From assembly GCA_964564285.1 (NCBI GenBank), contig CAZMBZ010000004.1:1-49025 (forward strand): a stretch of DNA of 49,025 bases, given 5' to 3'. This DNA is from JAUWQU01 sp964564285. Lineage in GTDB: Bacteria; Planctomycetota; Phycisphaerae; SM23-33. A program made the position numbers and the translations under genes. This document shows positions 41,863 to 49,025 of this stretch, piece after piece (within the stretch, counting starts at the first letter, position 1; the number at the start of each line of letters is the position of its first letter). A model generated the notes under the pieces. It was given only the letters and a program-made list of their open reading frames with translations, had not been told where the DNA came from and made no database searches.

Positions 41863-41953
41863 GTTCCCTTCGGTAGCCCGGCTGTCCTACTCAACAGGAC
41901 CCGCGGCTTTGCGCGCCGGGCTTCGTCTCGCCCGGTTTGCCTTTTCGAGGAAC
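41863..41953 (-). promoter_or_regulatory. Cyclic di-GMP-I (GEMM-I) riboswitch aptamer
   Basis: Read on the minus strand, the conserved GEMM blocks occur in order. GGCAAACC (41934-41941) leads into a P2 stem CCGGGC/GCCCGG; CGCAAAGCC follows with GCAAAGCC at 41905-41912; then CGGG and a P3 hairpin GTCCT/AGGAC; and finally AGCCGGGCTACCG (41871-41883). P1 closes the element through GTTCCT and AGGGAAC. The base corresponding to the ligand-contacting G20 is G, which favours c-di-GMP over cGAMP. Differences are a non-GNRA P2 loop (GAGACGAA) and G where an A usually precedes CGCAAAGCC. It lies upstream of the pilin genes on the same strand. Confidence 0.86.
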
Positions 41954-42068
41954 TCGTTTCGCGACTCTTATGAACAGGTCGCGGTTGCTACAAAGGGAAG
42001 TGTATAATTCAGGCAAGCAGATGCCAATTCAAGTACGGCTTTTACCCTAATACCGCCAGGATCGCCCC

Positions 42069-43736
42069 TCACTTAGCCGACGCGGACAAGGCAGCGAGAA
42101 CCTGATCCATCAGGGCTTTGACCTTAAACGGCTTGAGTACGACAGCAGATAGCCCTTCCTGACGAGCACGAACTATCGAATGATTAGGGTCGTAACCGAA
42201 GGCTGTTATCAGGATTACAGGCACGTCACCAAGGCGGGACTTCGCTTGGCTGAACACCTCGTAACCGTTGGCCTTGGGCATCTTTATGTCGGAAATAATC
42301 AGATCGTAATGCCCAGAACAAATACGATCGATCGCCTCGGCACCATCGGCGGCAAGGTCCACCTGACAACCGTGAGGAACCAGAACGTCTTGAACCGTCC
42401 GGCGAATGGGCTCCTCGTCATCGGCCACCAGAATTCTTTTGCCTGCCAGCAGAGGCTCAAGCCGCTGCGGCGGCGAGGCCGCGATAACCCCGCATGCGGG
42501 CGACTGGTCAAGATGTTGGATCGACCGGCGAACCATCGCCGCCTGGTCGACCACCAGGCTCAACCGGCGCCGAAGGTCGTCGGCCCCGATGTACTCCTCC
42601 ATCACGTCGGTTATCTCGCTGATGATATCGTTCAGCGGACCGGTAAGCTCTGCGCAGATCGAGCCCGTCAGTTGCGTGTGGGCCGTGTGGCGGGCCGTGA
42701 CCAAAAGGTTCAGTATGTTCAGAGCCAGCGCCACGTAGTTGGCGAAAATCTCCGCGAACTGACGGTCCTCCTGATTGAAAGCCCCGCGGACGCGGGACTC
42801 GATATTGATCGCCCCGATAATTTTGTCGTTGAGACGCAGTGGAACCGTCAGGCTGCTGCGGGCCTCGGACAGGCCGGAAAGATACCGGTCGTCGGCGGTG
42901 ACGTCCGGGCAAACATAGCTACGGCCCGTGGCGACCACGTAACCGCAAATCCCGTTGCCCTCGGACGTTGCGAACATCTCGTGCCACCAGGCGTTATCGT
43001 CCAGGCCCTCGGACATGATCACGTTCAGGCGGTTGGTCTTCTCATCCAGAAGCAGCACGGCGAAATGCTCGAACTTAAGCACGTCGCGACTGCAACGGAC
43101 GATTAACTTCTCGAGCATTTCCACTCGCTCGCTCGGGTCGCGCTGGGCTACGTCGTCGCGCTCCAGACTCACTAACTCCCGGCCGGCCCGCTCGATAGCG
43201 TTGAACTTCTGTTGCTGGCGACGCTGGCTGGTGGCGTTGACCGCCACGGCTGCCACCTGACGCAGCTTGCCATGGCAGTCCAGCACGGGCGAGCAGATCA
43301 CTTCGTAGTAGCTCTTGTCATCGGGCATCAGCGAGAACCGACGCCCACGGTTTTGCACGGCGTCGCCGGCGGAAGCGAACTCACCATAGGCCTCGACGCA
43401 AAGCCTGCGAAGTTCGCCCAGGAGAGACTCGGGAAACTCGCGCATCTTGCGGTTGGCCCAGACCATTTGGCCACCAGGGTCGACGATGCAAACGCCGTCG
43501 CCAATAGTATTTAACACCGCCGCCGCCTGCTGCGTCACCACGCCGCGTTCCAACGGCAGAAAGTCGGCCGTCTCGGCAAGCACCGCGTCGAAGTGGTCGT
43601 CCCGCATCGCAGACAACGCATCATCAAACTCGTCGACGGAATGGACCTCGAAATGATCCCGGAGAAACCCCAGAATGCCCTTGGCCTCAAATGCAGGCCC
43701 TTGCAGCACTAACAACTTACGCAAATCTGTCTTCAC
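42069..43736 (-). CDS. PAS-GAF-receiver hybrid regulator
   Basis: I choose GTG 43736, with GAGG 8 nt upstream, over TTG 43757; this gives 555 residues. The N-terminal part (about 1-70) resembles a degenerate receiver. A PAS domain (about 75-185, VLNTIGDGVCIVDPGGQMVWAN) and a GAF domain (about 215-350, FEHFAVLLLDEKTNRL, SLTVPLRLNDKIIGAINIES) follow. A helical stretch resembling a kinase dimerisation helix lacks the phospho-His and there is no ATPase domain. A full receiver ends the protein with Asp483 in LIISDIKMPKAN. It probably relays or integrates signals. It lies just upstream of the pilin leader. Confidence 0.85.
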   Translation of the reverse strand: MKTDLRKLLVLQGPAFEAKGILGFLRDHFEVHSVDEFDDALSAMRDDHFDAVLAETADFLPLERGVVTQQAAAVLNTIGDGVCIVDPGGQMVWANRKMREFPESLLGELRRLCVEAYGEFASAGDAVQNRGRRFSLMPDDKSYYEVICSPVLDCHGKLRQVAAVAVNATSQRRQQQKFNAIERAGRELVSLERDDVAQRDPSERVEMLEKLIVRCSRDVLKFEHFAVLLLDEKTNRLNVIMSEGLDDNAWWHEMFATSEGNGICGYVVATGRSYVCPDVTADDRYLSGLSEARSSLTVPLRLNDKIIGAINIESRVRGAFNQEDRQFAEIFANYVALALNILNLLVTARHTAHTQLTGSICAELTGPLNDIISEITDVMEEYIGADDLRRRLSLVVDQAAMVRRSIQHLDQSPACGVIAASPPQRLEPLLAGKRILVADDEEPIRRTVQDVLVPHGCQVDLAADGAEAIDRICSGHYDLIISDIKMPKANGYEVFSQAKSRLGDVPVILITAFGYDPNHSIVRARQEGLSAVVLKPFKVKALMDQVLAALSASAK

Positions 43737-43786
43737 GATTCGTGCCTCGACCGGCAAGTAAGAATCCGAACAATCCCAAATTCACT

Positions 43787-43792
43787 ATTATA
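43787..43792 (-). promoter_or_regulatory. TATAAT -10 element upstream of the PAS-GAF-REC gene
   Basis: A perfect TATAAT on the minus strand lies about 50 bp before GTG 43736, in the short space after hemC. The nearest TTG-type -35 (TTGTCA) is 20 bp away, longer than usual. Confidence 0.35.
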
Positions 43793-43832
43793 CCGTTATG
43801 CGACGCGATATATGACAAATAAACAATATTCA

Positions 43833-44747
43833 CTACTCCGCCAGCAAGCCGGCGGCACCGCCTTCGATCAGATTGGAAAGCAAGTCTTGGCCAGCAGTTG
43901 CGGCACTGGAGGCATCGCAGGACAGGCGGATCATATCTCGACCGTCTGGACGGGCCACCATAGCCCGACCAAACCATCGACCACCCGCCCGACCTATGTG
44001 GATCGCCACACAACTCTGACACCCGGCACCAAGGCCACGGAGAACGGATCGTTCGGCTTCCAGGGCCACTCGTGAATCTATATCTTCAATATCTGAAAAC
44101 ATTTGTGCAACATCCGTCCTGTCCGCCATTGCCTGGATCGCCAAGATTCCCTGCCCGGCGGCGGGTATGATTTGCTCCGGGTCCAGCGGATGCAGATATT
44201 GCCCATACGGTTCGGCCAGGCCACCACGATTGAGACCCGCCATGGCCAGGACGACGGCATCCATTTCAGGCGTATCGCCAACGGCTTTTTTCAGGCGGGT
44301 TTCGACGTTTCCACGGATGGGTACAACTTTTATATCATGCCTAACCGAAAGCATTTGCGCGCGTCGGCGAAGGCTACCCGTGCCGACGGTCGCGCCTTTG
44401 GCCAAACCATCCAAATCGCCGCACCGGCTGGCCAGGACGTCGCGGGGGTCCTGCCTGAGCGGGACCGCTACGATAGCGAATTCGCCTTCCATCTCGGCCG
44501 GGAGGTCCTTGGCTGAGTGAACGGCCAGGTCCACTTGCCCTTGGCGTAGCGCTTCCTCCAACTCCTGCGTGAACAAACCTTTGCCGCCTACTTCAGCCAG
44601 CGGCCCGGTGTATCGATCGCCGCGCGTGGAAATCGAGACCAATTCGGTCGTAATTTCCGGATGCACCCGGCGGATCATGTCGGCGACCTGACCTGTCTGG
44701 GCCATCGCCAGATTGCTTGCCCGTGTGGCGATTCTTACTCTTGGCAT
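43833..44747 (-). CDS. hemC: Porphobilinogen deaminase (hydroxymethylbilane synthase)
   Basis: This joins four porphobilinogens into hydroxymethylbilane in tetrapyrrole synthesis. The 304-residue protein has RIATRASNLAMAQTGQVADM, GGKGLFTQELEEAL, DLAVHSAKDLP, VGTGSLRRRAQML, RGNVETRLKK, and the dipyrromethane attachment cysteine in LGAGCQSCVAIH. The cofactor motif is usually GGCQVP, so GAGCQSC is a variant. No ribosome site precedes the ATG; CATAAT ends five bases before it, so the message could be leaderless. It is downstream of atpC but separated by about 190 bp of repetitive spacer. Confidence 0.96.
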   Translation of the reverse strand: MPRVRIATRASNLAMAQTGQVADMIRRVHPEITTELVSISTRGDRYTGPLAEVGGKGLFTQELEEALRQGQVDLAVHSAKDLPAEMEGEFAIVAVPLRQDPRDVLASRCGDLDGLAKGATVGTGSLRRRAQMLSVRHDIKVVPIRGNVETRLKKAVGDTPEMDAVVLAMAGLNRGGLAEPYGQYLHPLDPEQIIPAAGQGILAIQAMADRTDVAQMFSDIEDIDSRVALEAERSVLRGLGAGCQSCVAIHIGRAGGRWFGRAMVARPDGRDMIRLSCDASSAATAGQDLLSNLIEGGAAGLLAE

Positions 44748-44829
44748 GGTTAATTATGAACGAAAGACGCCTCAATGCGCCCCAATACCCACTCCAAACT
44801 CAACGTTTTCACCTCGAATTGCCCTCTTC

Positions 44830-44913
44830 GACCCATCTTTGGGTCGTCTTAGGACCATCTTCCGACCATTTCCAACCGTCTTCTGACCATCTTCCGAGCG
44901 TCTTGGGACCACG
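44830..44913. repeat. Degenerate 11-bp tandem repeat between hemC and atpC
   Basis: About seven diverged copies of GACCATCTTCC lie end to end (for example GACCATCTTCC, GACCATTTCC, AACCGTCTTCT, GACCATCTTCC, GAGCGTCTTGG). The period is close to one helical turn. It is intergenic, with no open frame of note. Confidence 0.75.
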
Positions 44914-44937
44914 AAAAGGCGCTTTGTGCATCCGAAA

Positions 44938-45369
44938 CTACATCCCTTCGGTCTCCTGATTGTACTTCTGGGCCATATTGAACTTGTTCTTGGCAGCTTC
45001 GATGGCTTCTTCGCGGATTTCCTTCTGCTCGGGCGTGTCGGCGGGTAATTTCTGGGCCTCGAGGATATCCTGCCAAGCGGTTTCCGCGTCGATGTCCCCG
45101 ACGCCCTGGCACTGCTCGGCCAAGAGGGTCAGCGCGTTGTTCTGAAATCGAGCGAATCCTCCCGCGACAAAAAATAACGCCTCCTCGCCGGTGGTCTGGC
45201 GGACGCTGAAGGGTCCACTGCCCAGCAGCATCACCAGCGGACCGCGCCCGCCAAGGATGCCGATCAGGCCGTCCTGGGCCGGAAACTTCGCGCCGACCAG
45301 TTCGCCCGAGAACACGTTGCCCTCGGGCGTCACCACGTCGCACCGAAATGCCTTTGAGTAGCTGACCAT
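44938..45369 (-). CDS. atpC: F1 ATP synthase epsilon subunit
   Basis: The 143-residue protein starts at ATG 45369 with AGGA 5 nt upstream. It has the epsilon beta-sandwich: FRCDVVTPEGNVFSGELVGAK, GLIGILGGRGPLVMLLGSG and FFVAGGFARFQNNALTLLAE. A C-terminal helical region follows (about 90-143), longer and more charged than in E. coli. It belongs to the rotor stalk and inhibits ATP hydrolysis. It is separated from atpD by a nitroreductase fragment and an assembly gap, which is unusual. Confidence 0.9.
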   Translation of the reverse strand: MVSYSKAFRCDVVTPEGNVFSGELVGAKFPAQDGLIGILGGRGPLVMLLGSGPFSVRQTTGEEALFFVAGGFARFQNNALTLLAEQCQGVGDIDAETAWQDILEAQKLPADTPEQKEIREEAIEAAKNKFNMAQKYNQETEGM

Positions 45370-45419
45370 TGGAATCCTAAAATCGCGATCGGCCTGACCG
45401 GGCGCAACCGCGCCGGCGA

Positions 45420-45767
45420 TCACGGCCGAAACGTTTCCTTGCAGACAACCTTGTCGTAAGGCAGACGGTTCTTCGTCGGCCTGGCCTTGCCGGTGGTGTA
45501 GCCCATCGTCAGCAGTTGAATAATCGTAGCGCCGTCCGGCACACCGAGCAGCTTCCGGCACTTGTCTTGGTCGAAGTGCCCCACCCAGCACGTGCCGAGT
45601 CCCTCAGCCGTCGCGGCGAGGGCTATGTGGTCCAGGGCGATAGCGCAATCGACCGGGTCGGCCGGGACGTTGCAGGACATCACGTAATCGGTAAGCCCGA
45701 CGACAGCGATTATCACCGGCGACTGGGCCATCCACGGCTGTTCGGAGGCATCGGCAATCGCCTTGCG
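45420..45767 (-). CDS. Nitroreductase-family protein, C-terminal part (5' end lost in gap)
   Basis: About 115 residues are readable, from AIADASEQPWMAQSPVII to the stop at 45420. The segment VDCAIALDHIALAATAEG followed by LGTCWVGHFDQDKCRKLLG, and the end MGYTTGKARPTKNRLPYDKVV, are typical of FMN-dependent nitroreductases of about 170-190 residues. About 60 N-terminal residues are missing into the gap. Placed between atpD and atpC on the same strand, it is either an insertion in the atp operon or a scaffolding error. Confidence 0.85.
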   Translation of the reverse strand, partial: RKAIADASEQPWMAQSPVIIAVVGLTDYVMSCNVPADPVDCAIALDHIALAATAEGLGTCWVGHFDQDKCRKLLGVPDGATIIQLLTMGYTTGKARPTKNRLPYDKVVCKETFRP

Positions 45768-45867
45768 NNNNNNNNNNNNNNNNNNNNNNNNNNNNNNNNN
45801 NNNNNNNNNNNNNNNNNNNNNNNNNNNNNNNNNNNNNNNNNNNNNNNNNNNNNNNNNNNNNNNNNNN
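45768..45867. other. Assembly gap (100 N) between atpD and the nitroreductase
   Basis: A fixed-length run of N. Unlike the gap in pilB, the flanks share no repeat. The missing part must hold the last residues of atpD and the start of the nitroreductase gene, roughly 250-300 bp if the join is correct. Confidence 0.9.
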
Positions 45868-47222
45868 GCCTGCTCTGGCAGGTGGTCCCACTTCCCATCG
45901 CATATCTCGCGGAAGCAGCGGATCGTTTCGCTGAGCGGCGTGTAGTCTCCCGGTTTGCCCGTAAACACCTCAGCCACGATGAACGCCTGGCTGAGGAACC
46001 TCTCGATCCGCCTTGCCCGCGCGACGATCTGCTGGTCGTGCTCGCCGAGTTCGTCGATGCCGAGAATCGCGATGATATCCTGAAGGTCGCGGTAGCGCTG
46101 GAGAATCTCCTGCACGCGTCTGGCGGTGTCGTAATGCTCCTGCCCGACGATCTGCGGGTCCAGAATTCGCGACGAGCTCGCCAGCGGATCAATCGCCGGG
46201 TAGATGCCCTTTTCCACAATCGAGCGTTCCAGCACAATGAACGCGTCGAGGTGGGCAACCGCCGTAGCCGGCGCCGGGTCCGTCATGTCATCAGCAGGCA
46301 CGTAGACGGCCTGGACGGACGTAATCGCACCGTCACGGGTCGAGGTAATCCGCTCTTGAAGCGCGCCCATCTCCGTAGCGAGCGTGGGCTGGTATCCCAC
46401 GGCCGAGGGCATGCGGCCCAGCAGCGCCGAGACCTCGCTGCCGGCCTGGGAGAAACGGAAAATATTGTCGATAAACAGCAGCGTCTCGGCGCCCTGGTCG
46501 CGGAAGTACTCCGCAACCGCCAGCGCCGACAGCGCCACGCGAAGACGCGCCCCCGGCGGCTCGTTCATCTGCCCGAAGATCAGCGACGTCTTCTCGAGCA
46601 GCTTCTGGCCGGTATTGCCGATATCCATCTCCTGCATTTCCAGCCACATGTCATTGCCTTCGCGCGTCCGCTCGCCAACTCCGGCGAACACGCTGTACCC
46701 ACCGTGGCGAGTGGCGATTCGGGCGATGAGCTCCTGGATAATAAGGGTCTTGCCGAGGCCCGCCCCGCCGAACAGACCCGTCTTGCCGCCGCGAACAAAT
46801 GGCGCCAGAAGGTCGACCACCTTTATGCCGGTCTCGAAAATCTCGCTCTTGGGAACCAGCGAATCGAAGGATGGAACGTCCGCGTGGATGGACCGATATT
46901 CCTCAGCCTCGACGGGTCCGCGTCCATCGACCGGCTCGCCGAGAACGTTGAATATTCGACCGAGGGTATTCGGACCAACGGGCATTTCCACGGACTTGCC
47001 CGTGTCCACCGCGGCCATGCCGCGCTTCATACCGTCAGTCGTCCCCAGGGCCACGCACCGCACCCGCCCCCCGCCAAGGTGCTGCTCGACCTCGCCGGTG
47101 ACCATAACCTTTTCGCCATCCATCACGCGAACGGCGTTGAAGATCTTCGGAAGCGAATCTTCCTCGAACTCGGCGTCGAATGTCGATCCAACGACCTGAA
47201 CTATTCTGCCAGTAGCGGGCAT
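45868..47222 (-). CDS. atpD: F1 ATP synthase beta subunit (3' end lost in gap)
   Basis: About 451 residues are present, from MPATGRIVQVVGSTFDAEF to HLPEQ, nearly the full length; only some 15-20 C-terminal residues should be missing. Motifs are the P-loop GGAGLGKTLIIQELI (usual GGAGVGKT), GERTREGND, the Walker B strand TLLFIDNIFRFSQAGSEVSALLGRMPSAVGYQPTL when read in parts, and the DELSEED-like IDELGEHD, which is a variant. It is the catalytic subunit. It lies 267 bp downstream of atpG, an unusually long spacer for an atp operon. Confidence 0.95.
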
Positions 47223-47489
47223 TTCATATTCCGTGAAGAAGGTAAGTAGTACGTAGTAGTCAGTAATCGGTAGTCAGTGGCCGGTAGTAAGTCGGTAGCT
47301 ATCCGCCATCTGGCGTCTCACATTTTAGATTTCAAACCTGCCTATCGGCAGGCAGGTCACAAATCCAACATCCATCACTCGCCGGCCAGTTCGCGGCATT
47401 CTTGGCATTCATCATTCCTGGCATTCGCCATCCCTGCCATTCCTGCCACTCATCATTCCTGCCATTTGTCATTCGCGGCACCGGCCGGG
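47223..47489. repeat. Repeat-filled spacer between atpG and atpD
   Basis: This 267-bp space has three blocks. Near 47240-47300 there are diverged copies of a GTAGTCAGT-like unit. At 47337-47356 there is a GC-rich palindrome. At 47397-47475 there are diverged copies of CATTCCTGC (for example CATTCTTGGCATTC, CCATTCCTGCCACTC). I see no gene. The gene order gamma then beta means the spacer is probably transcribed. Confidence 0.75.
47337..47356. repeat. GC-rich imperfect palindrome, second copy
   Basis: CCTGCCTATCGGCAGGCAGG closely matches the element at 18883-18902. Here outer arms GATTT and AAATC flank it, replacing the TCCGCC/GGCGGA arms. The conserved core with changing arms suggests a dispersed palindromic repeat. 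Confidence 0.6.
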
Positions 47490-48386
47490 CTATTTCGCTT
47501 CCAGTCCGGCCCGGCCTCCGATTATCTCGGACAGTTCAGTGGTGATCTGCATCTGTCTCAGGCGGTTGGCGATTCTTCGCAGATCGTGCGTCATTTCGTC
47601 GGCGTTATCAGTCGCGGCCTGCATGGCAACGCGGCGCATAAGTTGCTCTGCCGCGGCGGCGTCCAGGAAACACTGGTAGAGTTTCAGCCGGACGGTGTTT
47701 GGCAGGAGGCGTCGCAGGATTCTCCCGGGCGATGGCAGAAAGTCGCACGGCGCCAGCAGCGACGGGTCCGACTCGGCCTGGCTGGACTGAGGCAGGTCTT
47801 CCAGCGGCAGCAGCTTGGCGATAACCGGCTTCTGCTGGCCTCCAGAGATGAACTGCATGTACGCAACCTCCAGGCCGCTGATCTTGCCGCCGAGGAACCG
47901 CGACATCATCTCGTCGCCAAGCGCCGCGATCCGCGAGTATTCCGGCAGGTCGCCGAAGTCCAGGTACTCCCGATCGACGTCTATCTTGCGAAACCGCAGG
48001 TACCGCGCACCGCGCCCGCCGACCGCGTGGAGAAGAACGTCGTAGTTCGCCGCGCGAAGCTGGGCCAGGCGATTCATCGCAAGTTTCAGAACCGAAGAGT
48101 TGTAAGACCCGCACAGCCCGCGATTGCTGGTAATCACCAGCAGCACATCCCGGCGAACGCCCGTCTGTGGAACCAGCAACGGGTGGGAAAGTTTTTCCCC
48201 AGCCGCGGCGCGAATCACCAAGTCCGCCACCATCTGCTGGAGGTGTGTGCTGAACGGCGAGAACGCAGTAACGTGATCGTGAACGACCTTGAACCGGGCC
48301 GTCGCCACCATCTGCATCGCGCGAGTCACCGTGCGGATATTTCCCACCGCACGGACTCGCTTGAGGATGTTTCGGGTCTTCGCCAT
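47490..48386 (-). CDS. atpG: F1 ATP synthase gamma subunit
   Basis: The 298-residue protein has the conserved N-terminal helix (RNILKRVRAVGNIRTVTRAM, MVATARF), the strand VLLVITSNRGLCGSYNSSVLK, and the C-terminal helix with AAMQATDNADEM-like sequence (VAMQAATDNADEMTHDLRR) and ITTELSEIIGGRAGLE. It is the rotating central stalk. It follows atpA by 15 bp. The usual MxAMRxATDNA motif is modified to MRRVAMQAATDNA but clearly present. Confidence 0.95.
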   Translation of the reverse strand: MAKTRNILKRVRAVGNIRTVTRAMQMVATARFKVVHDHVTAFSPFSTHLQQMVADLVIRAAAGEKLSHPLLVPQTGVRRDVLLVITSNRGLCGSYNSSVLKLAMNRLAQLRAANYDVLLHAVGGRGARYLRFRKIDVDREYLDFGDLPEYSRIAALGDEMMSRFLGGKISGLEVAYMQFISGGQQKPVIAKLLPLEDLPQSSQAESDPSLLAPCDFLPSPGRILRRLLPNTVRLKLYQCFLDAAAAEQLMRRVAMQAATDNADEMTHDLRRIANRLRQMQITTELSEIIGGRAGLEAK

Positions 48387-48401
48387 CGCGGTTAGTCAGC
48401 G

Positions 48402-49025
48402 TTACTCCACGTCGGCTGGGGGAATGGGAATCTCCGCAACACGACTGCGGGACGCCATCCCCTCCTTGCAGGCGTTGATGATCTTGCGAAGCTTAGCCTC
48501 TCGATCGTCGTTCAGGGCGGGGTCGGCCTCGAGCTCCGCGCGGAACGCTTTGTGGTCATCACGGAATCTCTTGAGCAAGTCAGCCTCGAATCCCGGGACC
48601 TCCTCGGCCTTGATTTCATCCACAAATCCGCGAGTGGCCGCGTAAATCGCCACCACCTGATCCACCACCGACATCGGCTGGTACTGGGGCTGAACCAGCA
48701 ACTTCACCAGTCGCTCGCCACGGTCGAGCTGCCGGCGGGTTGCGGCATCGACGGCCATGCTCAACTGAGTATAGGCCGCAAGTTCGCGATAGGCCGCCAG
48801 ATCCAGCCGAAGGCTCGCCGCCACCTGCTTCATCGCCTTGGTGGCCGCCTTGTACCCAACGCGGCTTACCGAAATACCCGCATTGATCGCCGGGCGAACG
48901 CCCGCGAAGAACAGGCCCGGTTCGAGGTAAATCTGCCCGTCGGTGATCGAGATAAGGTTCGTCGGAATGTACGCCGAGACCTCGCCTTCCTGCGTCTCGC
49001 AGATCGGCAGCGCGGTCATCGACCC
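48402..49025 (-). CDS. atpA: F1 ATP synthase alpha subunit, C-terminal part (runs off right edge)
   Basis: About 207 residues are present, starting inside the conserved GSMTALPICETQEGEVSAYI. It continues with PTNLISITDGQIYLEPGLFF and RPAINAGISVSRVG, the conserved catalytic-interface arginine region. The C-terminal helical domain ends at the stop. The N-terminal Rossmann/P-loop half lies outside the window. The gene heads the atpA-atpG-atpD run. Confidence 0.96.
   Translation of the reverse strand, partial: GSMTALPICETQEGEVSAYIPTNLISITDGQIYLEPGLFFAGVRPAINAGISVSRVGYKAATKAMKQVAASLRLDLAAYRELAAYTQLSMAVDAATRRQLDRGERLVKLLVQPQYQPMSVVDQVVAIYAATRGFVDEIKAEEVPGFEADLLKRFRDDHKAFRAELEADPALNDDREAKLRKIINACKEGMASRSRVAEIPIPPADVE

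Larger units (their letters stand above)
41391..42068 (-). other. 678-bp pilin leader region
   Basis: This long stretch between the PAS/GAF/REC gene and the first pilin gene holds, in transcription order: a possible promoter around 42000-42030 (TTGGCA then TATACA, 15 bp apart, weak), the c-di-GMP-I aptamer (41863-41953), a 77-codon ORF with its ribosome site in the aptamer's closing stem, a sigma-54-like element (41647-41662), an unexplained part near 41530-41600, and the 33-codon ORF abutting the pilin. No conserved protein is seen in any frame. Confidence 0.7.

Noticed and set aside
45516..47249. 577-codon plus-strand open frame opposite atpD
   Set aside because: It is antisense to a clear atpD and crosses the N gap; composition is that of a high-GC shadow.
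1..49025. CRISPR arrays, tRNA, rRNA, insertion sequences or prophage genes
   Set aside because: I saw no regularly spaced direct repeats of CRISPR size, no tRNA cloverleaf sequences, no rRNA segments, and no transposase, integrase or phage structural genes.

Overview
The window is a high-GC bacterial scaffold, probably a metagenome-assembled genome of the Planctomycetota and most likely class Phycisphaerae. This rests on gene content: many prepilin-like proteins with H-X-DG-type C-termini, an ECF sigma factor paired with a pseudopilin-like anti-sigma protein, HEAT-repeat membrane proteins, Gfo/Idh/MocA and heparinase-type enzymes, and a PilMNOPQ system mixed with GspG/GspH-type pilins. It is inference from family patterns; no rRNA is present to confirm it. 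Two 100-N assembly gaps interrupt the scaffold.

Layout. (1) 1-5.9 kb, minus strand: a partial gene coupled to a GYF_2-like membrane protein, a CPBP protease-like protein, a Gfo/Idh/MocA oxidoreductase, an HNH endonuclease with its own promoter and a 22-bp palindrome, and a heparinase II/III-like protein. (2) 6.0-12.2 kb, plus strand: ECF sigma factor with anti-sigma/pseudopilin chimera, a membrane protein with a leaderless-type promoter, aroB, a URO-D family protein and a class 1B-like dihydroorotate dehydrogenase. (3) 12.4-21.8 kb, plus strand: a glycogen locus (GT4 glycosyltransferase, GH57 amylase, GH133 debranching enzyme). Between its enzymes sit two tandem HEAT-protein plus pseudopilin pairs that look like an ancient duplication. 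(4) 43.7-21.8 kb, minus strand: one long run of about 22 genes. It begins with a PAS/GAF/REC regulator and a 678-bp leader carrying a c-di-GMP-I (GEMM) riboswitch. It continues through two GspG-like pilins, minor pilins (one fused to a LamG lectin-like domain), PilM-N-O-P-Q, a TPR lipoprotein, a histidine kinase, a receiver protein, a PocR/GAF/HD-GYP c-di-GMP phosphodiesterase, a STAS protein, PilB, PilC and a DnaJ. (5) 43.8-49.0 kb, minus strand: hemC and the end of an F1 ATP synthase cluster (atpA-atpG-atpD, a nitroreductase fragment beside a gap, atpC), with degenerate minisatellite-like spacers.

The most interesting theme is a possible second-messenger loop around the type IV pilus. A predicted c-di-GMP-degrading HD-GYP enzyme and a two-component pair lie in the same run of genes as the pilus machinery, and the pilin end of that run has a c-di-GMP aptamer in its leader. 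Short ORFs, a sigma-54-like element and strong post-pilin hairpins suggest several layers of pilin expression control. The first N gap (in pilB) looks artefactual: identical 55-bp sequences flank it and merging them restores an uninterrupted frame.
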